Source: S141-55 sp964422065
Lineage (GTDB): Bacteria > Hydrothermota > Hydrothermia > WGAB01
DNA: 12,233 nt
Direction of reading: 5' to 3'
Assembly (NCBI GenBank): GCA_964422065.1
Contig: CAYQZW010000053.1
Span: forward strand, 1-12,233
Below the pieces are notes generated by a model. It did not search any database. It worked only from the letters and a program-made list of their open reading frames with translations, and was not told where the DNA came from. Shown here in pieces: positions 1 through 7,220 of the stretch; the stretch's first letter is position 1; each line of letters begins with the position of its first letter. The position numbers were made by a program, and so were the translations under genes.

Positions 1-1
1 C

Positions 2-2884
2 CAGAAGGTCATCAATACCCTGAAACTCGCCGGGATCGGGCTGGAGGGGAGCCGAAAGGTACTCCGCTATCTCAAACACGGGATTCCCCTGAAACGGGAA
101 AAGACCCGCATCGTGGAACGGGTCCGGCTCGTGGACTACGCGAACCCCGAGAACAACCACCTTGTCGTCGCCAATCAGGTGGTGTACCAGGGCAAGGACA
201 CGATCCGCACAGACATCATGCTCTATGTGAACGGCATCCCCCTGGTCAATATTGAGTGCAAGAACCCCACCCGCCCGGGCCAGACCTGGTACGTGGCGTA
301 CCGGCAGATCAAGGACTACGAGAACTCGGTTCCAGACCTCTACCGCTATGTCCAGATCGGCGTGGGCGCTGCCAAGATCGCCAGATATTTCCCCATCGTG
401 CCCGGTGCCGAGGAAGTGCATACCTACGAGTGGAAAGCCCAACAACCCGTATCCGACCCCCTGGACCACATCCTTGAGTTTCTGGAGCCTGCCGTGCTTC
501 TGGACATCCTTCGGCACTTTTTGTTCTATCGGGAGGAGCGGGGCGAGCGGACAAAGGTCATTGCCCGGTACATGCAGCATCGGGCGGCGAATAAGATCGT
601 TCAGCGGGTGCTCATGAACATGGGCCTTCTCCCTCCGGCAGAAGACCACAGAGGCAAACAGCGTGGGCTCATCTGGCACTGGCAGGGCTCGGGCAAGACC
701 CTGACCATGATCTTCGCCGCCGAAAAACTCTTCCATCTCCTGGGCAACCCCACGATGTTCTTCGTCGTGGACCGGATTGAACTGGAAGAACAGTTCCTGC
801 GGAACTTTGCCGCCCTGGATTTGCCTTTCCAGGTGGAGGTGATCCAGTCCATTGAAGACCTCAAAGAGACCCTCCGCCACGATGGCCATCGGGGCAAACG
901 CGGGATCTTCCTGACCCTGATCCACAAGTTCCAGCCCTCCGAACTCCAGGACCTCCACAAGGAACTCCAGCAATTGCCGGAGGAATACGAGACCGTGCGG
1001 ACCCGCAGGGATATCGTGCTCTTCGTGGACGAAGGGCATCGGTCGCAGTATGGCCTGATGGCTGCCCAGATGAAGGCGCTCTTTCCAAACGCCTTTGCCT
1101 TTGCGTTTACCGGGACGCCGCTGGCGATCCGGGGCCGGGACACGTTCCACGAATTCGCGTATCCGCCGGACGAACTCTACCTGGACCGGTATTTTGTCTC
1201 GGACTCTTTACGGGACGGCTATACCGTCAAGATCGTGTACCAGCCCCGTCTGGAAAAGGATGTGCATCTGCGACGCGACCTCCTGGACGCCTTCTTGGAG
1301 ACCGAACTGGAGGAACTGCCGGAGGAGACCCGGCAGGAGGTAGAAGACCGGATTGGGCGGAGGTTGAGCGCGATTCGGGTCTTCCTGGAAAACCCCCGGC
1401 GGATTGAGCAGGTCTCAACGGATATCGCGGAACACTTCAAAGAAAACCTGGACGGTCGGTTCAAGGGCATGGTGGTGGCGGCCAGCCGCCTTGCCTGCGT
1501 CCGGTTCAAACGTGCACTGGACCGCTATCTGCCACCGGAATACACGGAAGTCGTGATGACCTACATGCCTCAGGATGACCAGCAGAAAAGACCTGAAGTG
1601 GAGACCTACCGGAAGGCACTCCTCCAGCGGTTCCCCAAGATGGACACGGATGCCATCAACAAACACATCGTGGAACGGTTCAAGGAAGAGGCGTTGCCGA
1701 AGATCCTGATTGTCACGGACATGCTGCTCACCGGTTTTGATGCGCCGATCCTCCAGACGATGTATCTGGTCAAACCCCTCAAGGGGCATCGGTTGCTCCA
1801 GGCGATTGCCCGAGTGAATCGCCCTATGGGTGACCTCAAAGAGGCGGGGCTCATTCTGGACTATGTCGGCATCCTGAAACACCTGAAGCGCGCCTTTGAG
1901 ATGTACAACGAGGCAGATCTCAAGGATGTGCTCTTTGAATACGATTCCCTGGTGGGCGAGTTTGAGATCCTCCTCCGGGAACTCCTGGGACTGTTTGAAG
2001 ATATCCCCCGGAACTACGAGCGGGAAACCCTGCTCAAGGCGTTTGAGCGGATCATGGAAAACGAAGACCGGGAGGAATTCTTTAAGGAGAAATACTGGAC
2101 ATTGCGGAAGGTGTTTGAACTGCTGGGGCCGCATGAGGTCAAGTTGGAACACCTGGAAGAATACAAGTGGCTCTCTGCGGTGTATGTGTACTATGTGCGG
2201 ATGTCCGTGAGCCAGGAACAGGTGCCTCTGGCGTCCAAATATTTTGAGAAGACCCTGAAGTACATCCACCGATCTACGGAGGTCAAGGAGATTGAAACCT
2301 CGTTGCCCGCCTTTTCCTTTGACGAGGCGTATCTCAGGGAGATTGAGGAACGCGGAATGAACGACGAGGAAAAGGCGGCGAATATCCTCTTTGCGTTAAA
2401 TCGGATGGTGCTGGTGGAGAAGAACCCGGACCCGGTGTTTGAGACCATCACGGAACGGGTGGAACGGCTGGTGGACGCATGGCGAAAACGGACAAAGGAG
2501 TACCGGGAGATCTATCGGGAGGGCGCAGGGCTTTTGAAGAAGATCCACCGGATGAGAGCCCGGCAACAGGAACTGGGGTTCTCGCCTGTGGAGTACAGTG
2601 TGCTCCTGGAACTGGAACGCCGGTTTGGCACCGAAGAGGATTGGGTGCAGGTGGTGCGGGCGTTGTTTGAGAAACTTCGTCCATACATGCTGGAGGGCTG
2701 GGTCACCCAGGGAGCACTGCGGAAATCCGTGGAACGGGAACTCCGGGTGTTCGCTCGCCGATTGCGGAAACAGTTTGGACTCTCTCTGGAGGAGATGGAC
2801 CTGTTGTACCGGAGCCTCTGGGAGCGGGTGAAGTTCTATGGAACGGTCAAAACGGCGGAGGCGGAAGAACCCCGTGGAGCGTGA
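2..2884 (+). CDS. hsdR: Type I restriction enzyme R (endonuclease/translocase) subunit, 5'-partial
   Basis: Motor and nuclease subunit of a type I restriction-modification complex, which works with HsdM and HsdS to translocate and cut unmodified DNA. The frame is open to the window edge. The in-frame GTG at 113 would cut into the conserved N-terminal domain (VRLVDYANPENN), so the true start lies upstream, probably some 50 codons away. Counting residues from 113: PD-(D/E)xK nuclease with D34 and E48-C-K50, then QxxxY at Q65-Y69; Walker A QGSGKT at 191-196; DEGH box at 306-309; TGTP at 333-336; motif V TDMLLTGFDAP near 535-546 and motif VI QAIARVNRP near 563-571. The rest is the helical C-terminal domain of this family. 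No catalytic motif is missing. hsdM and hsdS are not in the window; they would be expected to the left. It overlaps the next gene. Confidence 0.96.
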   Translation, partial: QKVINTLKLAGIGLEGSRKVLRYLKHGIPLKREKTRIVERVRLVDYANPENNHLVVANQVVYQGKDTIRTDIMLYVNGIPLVNIECKNPTRPGQTWYVAYRQIKDYENSVPDLYRYVQIGVGAAKIARYFPIVPGAEEVHTYEWKAQQPVSDPLDHILEFLEPAVLLDILRHFLFYREERGERTKVIARYMQHRAANKIVQRVLMNMGLLPPAEDHRGKQRGLIWHWQGSGKTLTMIFAAEKLFHLLGNPTMFFVVDRIELEEQFLRNFAALDLPFQVEVIQSIEDLKETLRHDGHRGKRGIFLTLIHKFQPSELQDLHKELQQLPEEYETVRTRRDIVLFVDEGHRSQYGLMAAQMKALFPNAFAFAFTGTPLAIRGRDTFHEFAYPPDELYLDRYFVSDSLRDGYTVKIVYQPRLEKDVHLRRDLLDAFLETELEELPEETRQEVEDRIGRRLSAIRVFLENPRRIEQVSTDIAEHFKENLDGRFKGMVVAASRLACVRFKRALDRYLPPEYTEVVMTYMPQDDQQKRPEVETYRKALLQRFPKMDTDAINKHIVERFKEEALPKILIVTDMLLTGFDAPILQTMYLVKPLKGHRLLQAIARVNRPMGDLKEAGLILDYVGILKHLKRAFEMYNEADLKDVLFEYDSLVGEFEILLRELLGLFEDIPRNYERETLLKAFERIMENEDREEFFKEKYWTLRKVFELLGPHEVKLEHLEEYKWLSAVYVYYVRMSVSQEQVPLASKYFEKTLKYIHRSTEVKEIETSLPAFSFDEAYLREIEERGMNDEEKAANILFALNRMVLVEKNPDPVFETITERVERLVDAWRKRTKEYREIYREGAGLLKKIHRMRARQQELGFSPVEYSVLLELERRFGTEEDWVQVVRALFEKLRPYMLEGWVTQGALRKSVERELRVFARRLRKQFGLSLEEMDLLYRSLWERVKFYGTVKTAEAEEPRGA

Positions 2885-3530
2885 GGCACGGGACATCGCG
2901 TTCTTCCAGGGGGTGCCGTATCGGGTCTCGTACCGCGCCGTGAAGTATCCGAGGCTGGAGTTCCTGACCGGGGTCCTGCATGTGATATTGCCGTATGGGG
3001 CAGAAGTTCAGGAAATCTTGAGGAAAAAAAGACGGTGGATCCTGGAAAAGTACCGAATGATCCAGCGATCCCAACGGGAGGCCTCGCAACTCCCCCTGGT
3101 GGATCGGCCGTATGCAGACTTCAAGCGGCTGATCCAACGTTTTGTTCAAGAAGCGGAAGACGCGTTTGCGGTCCAGGTTCCCCGAGTCCAGATCCGCAGG
3201 ATGCGGACCAAATGGGGCAGTTGCTCCAGACGTGGAACGATCACTTTAAATGCCCTGGCTCGAGGACTCCCGGACGATCTCTTGCGGTATCTTGTTTTTC
3301 ATGAAGTCACCCACCGAAGGTATTGGAGGCACACACCCGCGTTCTGGAAAGTCCTGGCCAGGCACTTCCCGAAGCCGGAGGAATACGAAGAACGTTTACT
3401 TTTGTACTGGTTCAGAATCTTTGGAGAAACGATTCCCACGTCGGACCCGACCCGAGATCCGGACCCGGCCCCTTCGCGTGGCCTACAGAGGGGCTGTAAA
3501 ATTCAAGGGAGCGAAGAAGGGTGGAGGTGA
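2838..3530 (+). CDS. YgjP/DUF45-type zinc metallopeptidase (M48-like)
   Basis: Predicted cytoplasmic zinc metallopeptidase of the YgjP-like/DUF45 (COG1451) family. Its substrate is unknown. The family signature is intact: KWGSCS at residues 125-130, the zinc motif HEVTH at 155-159 with a third ligand H165 in RHTPAFW, and the N-terminal strand-rich part with the RRWILEKY helix near 66-72. There is no signal peptide or membrane segment. The ATG start overlaps hsdR by 47 bases. An in-frame GTG at 2874, 12 bases after GGAGG (2857-2861), is an alternative that drops the very basic leader MERSKRRRRKNP. The last ~35 residues, rich in D, P and R, lie outside the domain. Genes of this family are often found beside hsdR, so a role in controlling or processing restriction proteins is plausible but unproven. 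Confidence 0.9.
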   Translation: MERSKRRRRKNPVEREARDIAFFQGVPYRVSYRAVKYPRLEFLTGVLHVILPYGAEVQEILRKKRRWILEKYRMIQRSQREASQLPLVDRPYADFKRLIQRFVQEAEDAFAVQVPRVQIRRMRTKWGSCSRRGTITLNALARGLPDDLLRYLVFHEVTHRRYWRHTPAFWKVLARHFPKPEEYEERLLLYWFRIFGETIPTSDPTRDPDPAPSRGLQRGCKIQGSEEGWR

Positions 3531-3532
3531 TC
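3523..3532 (+). promoter_or_regulatory. Full-length Shine-Dalgarno that fixes the start of the binding-protein gene
   Basis: GGAGGTGATC matches the full complement of the bacterial 16S rRNA 3' end. It covers the TGA stop of the metallopeptidase (3528-3530), and the GTG at 3533 follows with 5 bases after GGAGG. The GTGs at 3521 and 3527 fall before or inside this site and are therefore poor starts. The arrangement implies translational coupling or reinitiation. Confidence 0.8.
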
Positions 3533-4657
3533 GTGTCCCCCCATTTTTTTCGGAAACGAATCGGGCTTCTCGGGCTCTTCATACTCCTTATTGGCTTTGG
3601 GGCCTGGGTACAAAACGCGAATGCCCAGTCCTCACCCCAGGTTGCGTTGCTGGTTCCTCGGTCCGGGAAGTTCCAGCAAATCGGCCAGGAGTTCCTACAG
3701 GGCTTCCAACTGGCCTTAAAGGTCCCGATTGTCGTCCGGGTGTGGGACACCAAAGGCCGGATGGAGACCACCCGACGATTGATCCGGCATCTCCGCCGTG
3801 AGCCGGTACTCCTGACCATCGGGCCTCTGGCGTCTTCCACGGTCTATGCGGCCCTTCAAGTCCTTGAACCGGGGATGGCGCCCCTCTACTCTCCCACTTC
3901 TCTTTTGCCGGACCAGTGCGAAAAGTCGGGCCAGGTTTTTGGCCGATTTGCGGTCCTCTGTGCGGAGGCCGACCGCTTGGTCTCTTGGATGGTGCCGCAA
4001 AAGCCCCGCGGCGTTGTGGTCCTCTATCCGGACACCCCGGAAGGCATCGCGCGTGCACGTGCCCTAAGGCAACGGCTGGCACCGTACACCTTCCAGCAAA
4101 AGCGCTTCCTGTCGTACAAAGAATCCAGTTACGATTACGGCTTTCTGGATTCGGTGATTGATACCCTGGTGACGGATTGGGTGATCCTCTGTGGCACAGG
4201 CCCGACCGCCCTCGGCCTCTTTCACCGGCTTCGGTATCTCCGGTATTTTGGCCCTGTCGTGGCTTTCTCTGACTGGCTCTACGACTTGGAGACCCGGTGG
4301 AGTCCGGGCATTGATTCGCTTTACCTGGTCGCGTTTGCGCCGGTGTCCGTGGACACGCCGTTCCCGTGGCTGGATCGCTATGAGGACGCCGTAGAGCAAT
4401 ACCGCAAAAAGTATCGCACTTCGCCCTCTGAGGCGGCGCTCCGCGGCTATGTCACCGCCCAACTCCTGAATCAACTCTTCCAGAATCCCGTGCCAAGCCG
4501 TGAGGCTGTACAGAACCGTCTCACACAGATCTCCTATTTCGTGGGCATTGAGGGCCCGGAATTGCTTTCTCCGAAGCCAGACTTTATAAAGTTATTCCTG
4601 CTTTCGCACGGAACCCTAAAGGAGGTACCTTGGCATGCAAAAATCCGAAAAGAATAA
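3533..4657 (+). CDS. Secreted type I periplasmic-binding-protein-fold protein (LpoA/LivJ-like)
   Basis: Exported ligand-binding-fold protein, 374 residues. The GTG start is chosen from the Shine-Dalgarno directly in front of it. Residues 1-31 form a signal peptide: RKR, then a hydrophobic stretch from about 10 to 25, with cleavage probably after ANA (31). The mature part has the Peripla_BP_6-type landmarks: VALLVPRSGKF near 37-47 leading to a helix with G and A, a second-strand IGPLASSTVYAAL with SPTSL after it, the hinge GVVVLYPDTPEG, and GPVVAFSDWLYD in the C-terminal lobe. This fold serves branched-chain amino acid and amide ABC importers, and also LpoA-type activators of penicillin-binding proteins. 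No permease or ATPase gene is nearby, so a transport role is not supported here and a cell-wall or sensing role is equally possible. It overlaps the next gene by 23 bases. Confidence 0.82.
   Translation: MSPHFFRKRIGLLGLFILLIGFGAWVQNANAQSSPQVALLVPRSGKFQQIGQEFLQGFQLALKVPIVVRVWDTKGRMETTRRLIRHLRREPVLLTIGPLASSTVYAALQVLEPGMAPLYSPTSLLPDQCEKSGQVFGRFAVLCAEADRLVSWMVPQKPRGVVVLYPDTPEGIARARALRQRLAPYTFQQKRFLSYKESSYDYGFLDSVIDTLVTDWVILCGTGPTALGLFHRLRYLRYFGPVVAFSDWLYDLETRWSPGIDSLYLVAFAPVSVDTPFPWLDRYEDAVEQYRKKYRTSPSEAALRGYVTAQLLNQLFQNPVPSREAVQNRLTQISYFVGIEGPELLSPKPDFIKLFLLSHGTLKEVPWHAKIRKE
4618..4626 (+). promoter_or_regulatory. Ribosome binding site of the small membrane protein
   Basis: AAAGGAGGT lies 8 bases before the ATG at 4635, inside the 3' end of the binding-protein gene. 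It supports the overlapping start and independent or coupled translation. Confidence 0.75.
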
Positions 4658-4958
4658 GACCCGCCGCAAACGTTCCAAGCGAGGAAAGGCGGTTCGGAAA
4701 CCTAAGCCGGTCGTGTTTAAGGGGTTGCCGTATGAACGGTTGAACTACATCCTGATGGGGGTGGGGATTGCGATGATCGTTGTGGGCTTCGTGTTGCTCT
4801 ACTTTGGCGATGCCGTGCTCTCCACAATCCTCTTGGTTCTGGGGTATATGGTCGTTTTGCCTCTCGCGCTGATCTGGATCCCCAAGAAAAAGAGGGTGCC
4901 TGCCGAGGAACCTCCATCCACTTCTGCCCCTGAGGTGGGGGACGAAGCGACGGCCTAA
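4635..4958 (+). CDS. Small two-helix inner-membrane protein, possibly DUF3098-like
   Basis: 107-residue protein of unknown function. Residues 1-35 are strongly basic and probably cytoplasmic. LNYILMGVGIAMIVVGFVLL (about 36-55) is the first membrane helix and STILLVLGYMVVLPLALIW (about 63-81) the second, joined by a short FGDAVL loop. A charged tail KKKR and an E/P/S-rich end follow, so both termini are likely cytoplasmic. The NYILMGVGI opening recalls DUF3098-type proteins of the FCB group, but I cannot confirm membership. A strong Shine-Dalgarno supports the start. It is the last gene of the plus-strand unit, and its TAA stop shares bases with the mgtE stop on the other strand. Confidence 0.75.
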   Translation: MQKSEKNKTRRKRSKRGKAVRKPKPVVFKGLPYERLNYILMGVGIAMIVVGFVLLYFGDAVLSTILLVLGYMVVLPLALIWIPKKKRVPAEEPPSTSAPEVGDEATA

Positions 4959-6307
4959 AGAAGTTGTTTCAGCAGGAGGGTCGCCAACCCCAGGAAGACG
5001 AAGTAACCCGTTACGTCTGTGAACGTCGTTACGATGACCCCGGACGCGAGGGCGGGGTCTCCCCCGAAGAATGCGATCACGTTGGGGATGATGAACCCCA
5101 TCACGCAAGCGACGATCATGTTGAGGGTCAAGGCCAGGAAGACAATCACGCCAAAGAGGGGTTTGCCGACCCAGATCCAGGCCACCAGGCCGGTCAGCGC
5201 ACCGACCACAACGCCGACCAACAGGCCGGTCAGGAATTCTTTGACGATGATCCGGGTGGCATCTCGCCGGCTGACCATCCCCAGGGAGAGGGCGCGGACG
5301 GTCAAGGCCAGAGACTGGATCCCTCCGTTCCCGCCCATGCCTGCAATGATGGGCATAAAGACCGCGAGATACGCAAATGAATCAATGGTGTTTTTGAAGA
5401 TCCCCACGACAGCAGATGCGATAAAGGCTGTGAGCAAGTTGGCCAAAAGCCAGGGCAACCGGTTTTTGGCGGCGTTCCATGGGGGCAGGATCAGGCTCTG
5501 AATCTCGCCCAAGCCGGCCAGGCGGGCGATGTCTTCCGAGGTCTCCTCTTCCAAGACGTCCAGGATGTCGTCTACAGTGATGATCCCCAGGAGCCGGTTT
5601 TCATGGTCCACGACGGGCACAAAGAGCAGGTCATACTTTTCGAAGACGCGGATCACATCTTCCTGGTCCATATCAAACGGCACGGTGGGGATCTCTTTGA
5701 CGAGGGCTTGAATCGGGCGATTCGGGTCGGCATCTAAGAGGTCTCGGAGTGCGACGACGCCGAGGAAATGCCCCTCGTGATCCACCACAAAGACCTGGAC
5801 GACATCCACTTCAGACTTCTTGATGGCTTCCAGAACTTCAGAGACCGGGGTATCGCCCGGGAAGACCAAGAACTCTTTGGTCATCAAGCCGCCGGCTGAG
5901 GTCTCTTCGTACTGGAGCATCTCCTCGTATGCCCGGCGTTCGTCTTCGTCTACCAGGGAGAGAACGCGTTTCCGATCCTCTTCATCCAGTTCAGCCAGAA
6001 AGTCGGTAGCGTCGTCGGCATCCATCTCCGTGACCAACTCACTGATATCGCGATTGGAGAGGTCTTTGATCATCTCTTCCAGGACGTCTTCGTTCACGTA
6101 AATGATGCTATCGGCCTGGATTTCAATCGGCAAATGGCGGAACACTTGGACGCGGAGGTCTTTCGGAAGGCGTTCCAGGACCCGAGCGACGTCTTCGGGG
6201 TGTTTGTTGGACAAAAAGATGGCGACTCGCCGAGGATCGCCGGTACTGGCGAGGATCTCGACGATCTCAAGGAGTTTATCCAGTTTTGTGGTGACGGACT
6301 CTTTCAC
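4955..6307 (-). CDS. mgtE: MgtE-family magnesium channel
   Basis: Inner-membrane Mg2+ channel gated by cytoplasmic Mg2+ binding, 450 residues, the normal family length. In order: MgtE N domain (about 23-125, ending in the acidic DADDATDFLAELDEEDR region that senses Mg2+), a CBS pair (about 139-200 and 203-260), then a membrane domain of five helices (about 283-450). The pore signature MPIIAGMGGNGGIQS is at 318-332. The Asp of TTFTDVTGY (D431) corresponds to the pore aspartate of the Thermus thermophilus channel. The start is GTG at 6307, with GAGAGGG upstream inside the preceding gene; it overlaps that gene by 32 bases. It is the last gene of a long minus-strand operon that also carries two CNNM-type proteins, so it likely belongs to a Mg2+ homeostasis module. 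No riboswitch-like leader can exist in front of it because the genes overlap. Confidence 0.96.
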   Translation of the reverse strand: MKESVTTKLDKLLEIVEILASTGDPRRVAIFLSNKHPEDVARVLERLPKDLRVQVFRHLPIEIQADSIIYVNEDVLEEMIKDLSNRDISELVTEMDADDATDFLAELDEEDRKRVLSLVDEDERRAYEEMLQYEETSAGGLMTKEFLVFPGDTPVSEVLEAIKKSEVDVVQVFVVDHEGHFLGVVALRDLLDADPNRPIQALVKEIPTVPFDMDQEDVIRVFEKYDLLFVPVVDHENRLLGIITVDDILDVLEEETSEDIARLAGLGEIQSLILPPWNAAKNRLPWLLANLLTAFIASAVVGIFKNTIDSFAYLAVFMPIIAGMGGNGGIQSLALTVRALSLGMVSRRDATRIIVKEFLTGLLVGVVVGALTGLVAWIWVGKPLFGVIVFLALTLNMIVACVMGFIIPNVIAFFGGDPALASGVIVTTFTDVTGYFVFLGLATLLLKQLL

Positions 6308-7220
6308 GGATGAACCCTCTCAGGATTTCTTGCAGGGTAATCCAGCCCAGGCAGTTCCCGTATTCATCGACCACAACGGCATAGGCAACTCCCTGTCGCT
6401 TCATCTGGTTGAGGACCTTTTCCACCCCCCAATCATCATACACAAAGGCGACAGGCCGGACAAAGTGTTCCAACTGGTCCCCTTCCTCAAATCCAAAGAG
6501 GTCTTTAATATGCACCATCCCCACGATGTTATCAATCTTGCCCTTGTAGACCGGGAACTTGCCCAGGGTAAACGGCTCGGACATTTCAAAGATCTTCTCG
6601 ATGGGGGTGTCCACAGAGAGTGCAAAGACCTCCCGTAAGGGTTTCATCAAGTCTCTTGCCTTTCGATCGAAGAGGCCAACGATATTGCTCAGGATCTGGA
6701 ACTCCTGGCGAGTCAGATCGCCTCGCTCCCAGTGTCCCTTCCAGATCAGATCTTCAATCTCCTGGACCAGGCTTTTCCGTTCCCGGCGTTTGATGGGGGC
6801 GGCGAGCGAGAGGTCAAAGAGGGTGACCAGCCATTTCACCATCTGATAAAAGACAAAGAGGAGCCGGGTTGAACGCCGGAGAATGGCGTCTGGATGAGCC
6901 CGTGCAATCCCCTTGGGGATGAGTTCTCCAAAAAAGAGGATCAAGACGGTCGCCAGCAGCCCTGCTGTGACAAAGGCCTCCTGGGCGTTCAGGGTCTTCA
7001 GAAAATACTGGGTCATGGTAATCGCCACCAGGATGTTGGCGATGTTTGTGCCGATGAGGATCGTGATGATGACCTTGTGGGAGTCGGCGAGGAAGGTCCG
7101 GATCGGTCCCTGATACCACGATTGGATCACCGACTTCTCACGGACGACATAGGCGATCTCATAGGAGGAGAAGAATGCCGATGCCAGGAGGCCAAACAAC
7201 GCAAAGAGCAGTTCGATCAT
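6276..7220 (-). CDS. CNNM/DUF21-CBS transporter family protein, short form without CorC_HlyC domain
   Basis: Membrane protein of the CNNM/CorC ("hemolysin") family, linked to Mg2+ or divalent-cation efflux and homeostasis. The DUF21/CNNM domain covers about residues 1-145. It has helices at 3-20 and 50-72 (with GTNIANI), 83-106 (with FGELIPKG) and 120-143. A CBS pair follows at about 192-250 and 253-305 (VVVDEYGNCLGWIT). The protein stops directly after CBS2, so the usual C-terminal CorC_HlyC domain, present in the neighbouring paralogue, is missing. I chose ATG at 7220: GGAGG sits 7 bases upstream, giving a TGATG junction with the previous gene. A GTG at 7223 directly before it is the alternative. 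It overlaps mgtE. With the full-length paralogue upstream it may form a heteromer. Confidence 0.9.
   Translation of the reverse strand: MIELLFALFGLLASAFFSSYEIAYVVREKSVIQSWYQGPIRTFLADSHKVIITILIGTNIANILVAITMTQYFLKTLNAQEAFVTAGLLATVLILFFGELIPKGIARAHPDAILRRSTRLLFVFYQMVKWLVTLFDLSLAAPIKRRERKSLVQEIEDLIWKGHWERGDLTRQEFQILSNIVGLFDRKARDLMKPLREVFALSVDTPIEKIFEMSEPFTLGKFPVYKGKIDNIVGMVHIKDLFGFEEGDQLEHFVRPVAFVYDDWGVEKVLNQMKRQGVAYAVVVDEYGNCLGWITLQEILRGFIRERVRHHKTG

Noticed and set aside
113..115. GTG as the true start of hsdR
   Set aside because: The frame stays open to the window edge, and the upstream residues match the expected HsdR N-terminal region. Starting here would truncate a conserved domain.
1415..2269. 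284-codon open frame on the minus strand inside hsdR
   Set aside because: Lies opposite the helicase motifs V and VI of hsdR. No domain or start signal supports it.
3473..3502. Possible promoter TTCGCG-N18-TAAAAT before the binding-protein gene
   Set aside because: The -35 matches only about 3 of 6 bases, and the site is within the metallopeptidase coding region. Too weak to call.
5003..5014. GTAACCCGTTAC inverted repeat after the plus-strand unit as a terminator
   Set aside because: The loop is only 2 bases, the stem is not G+C-rich, and no T tract follows. It lies inside mgtE.
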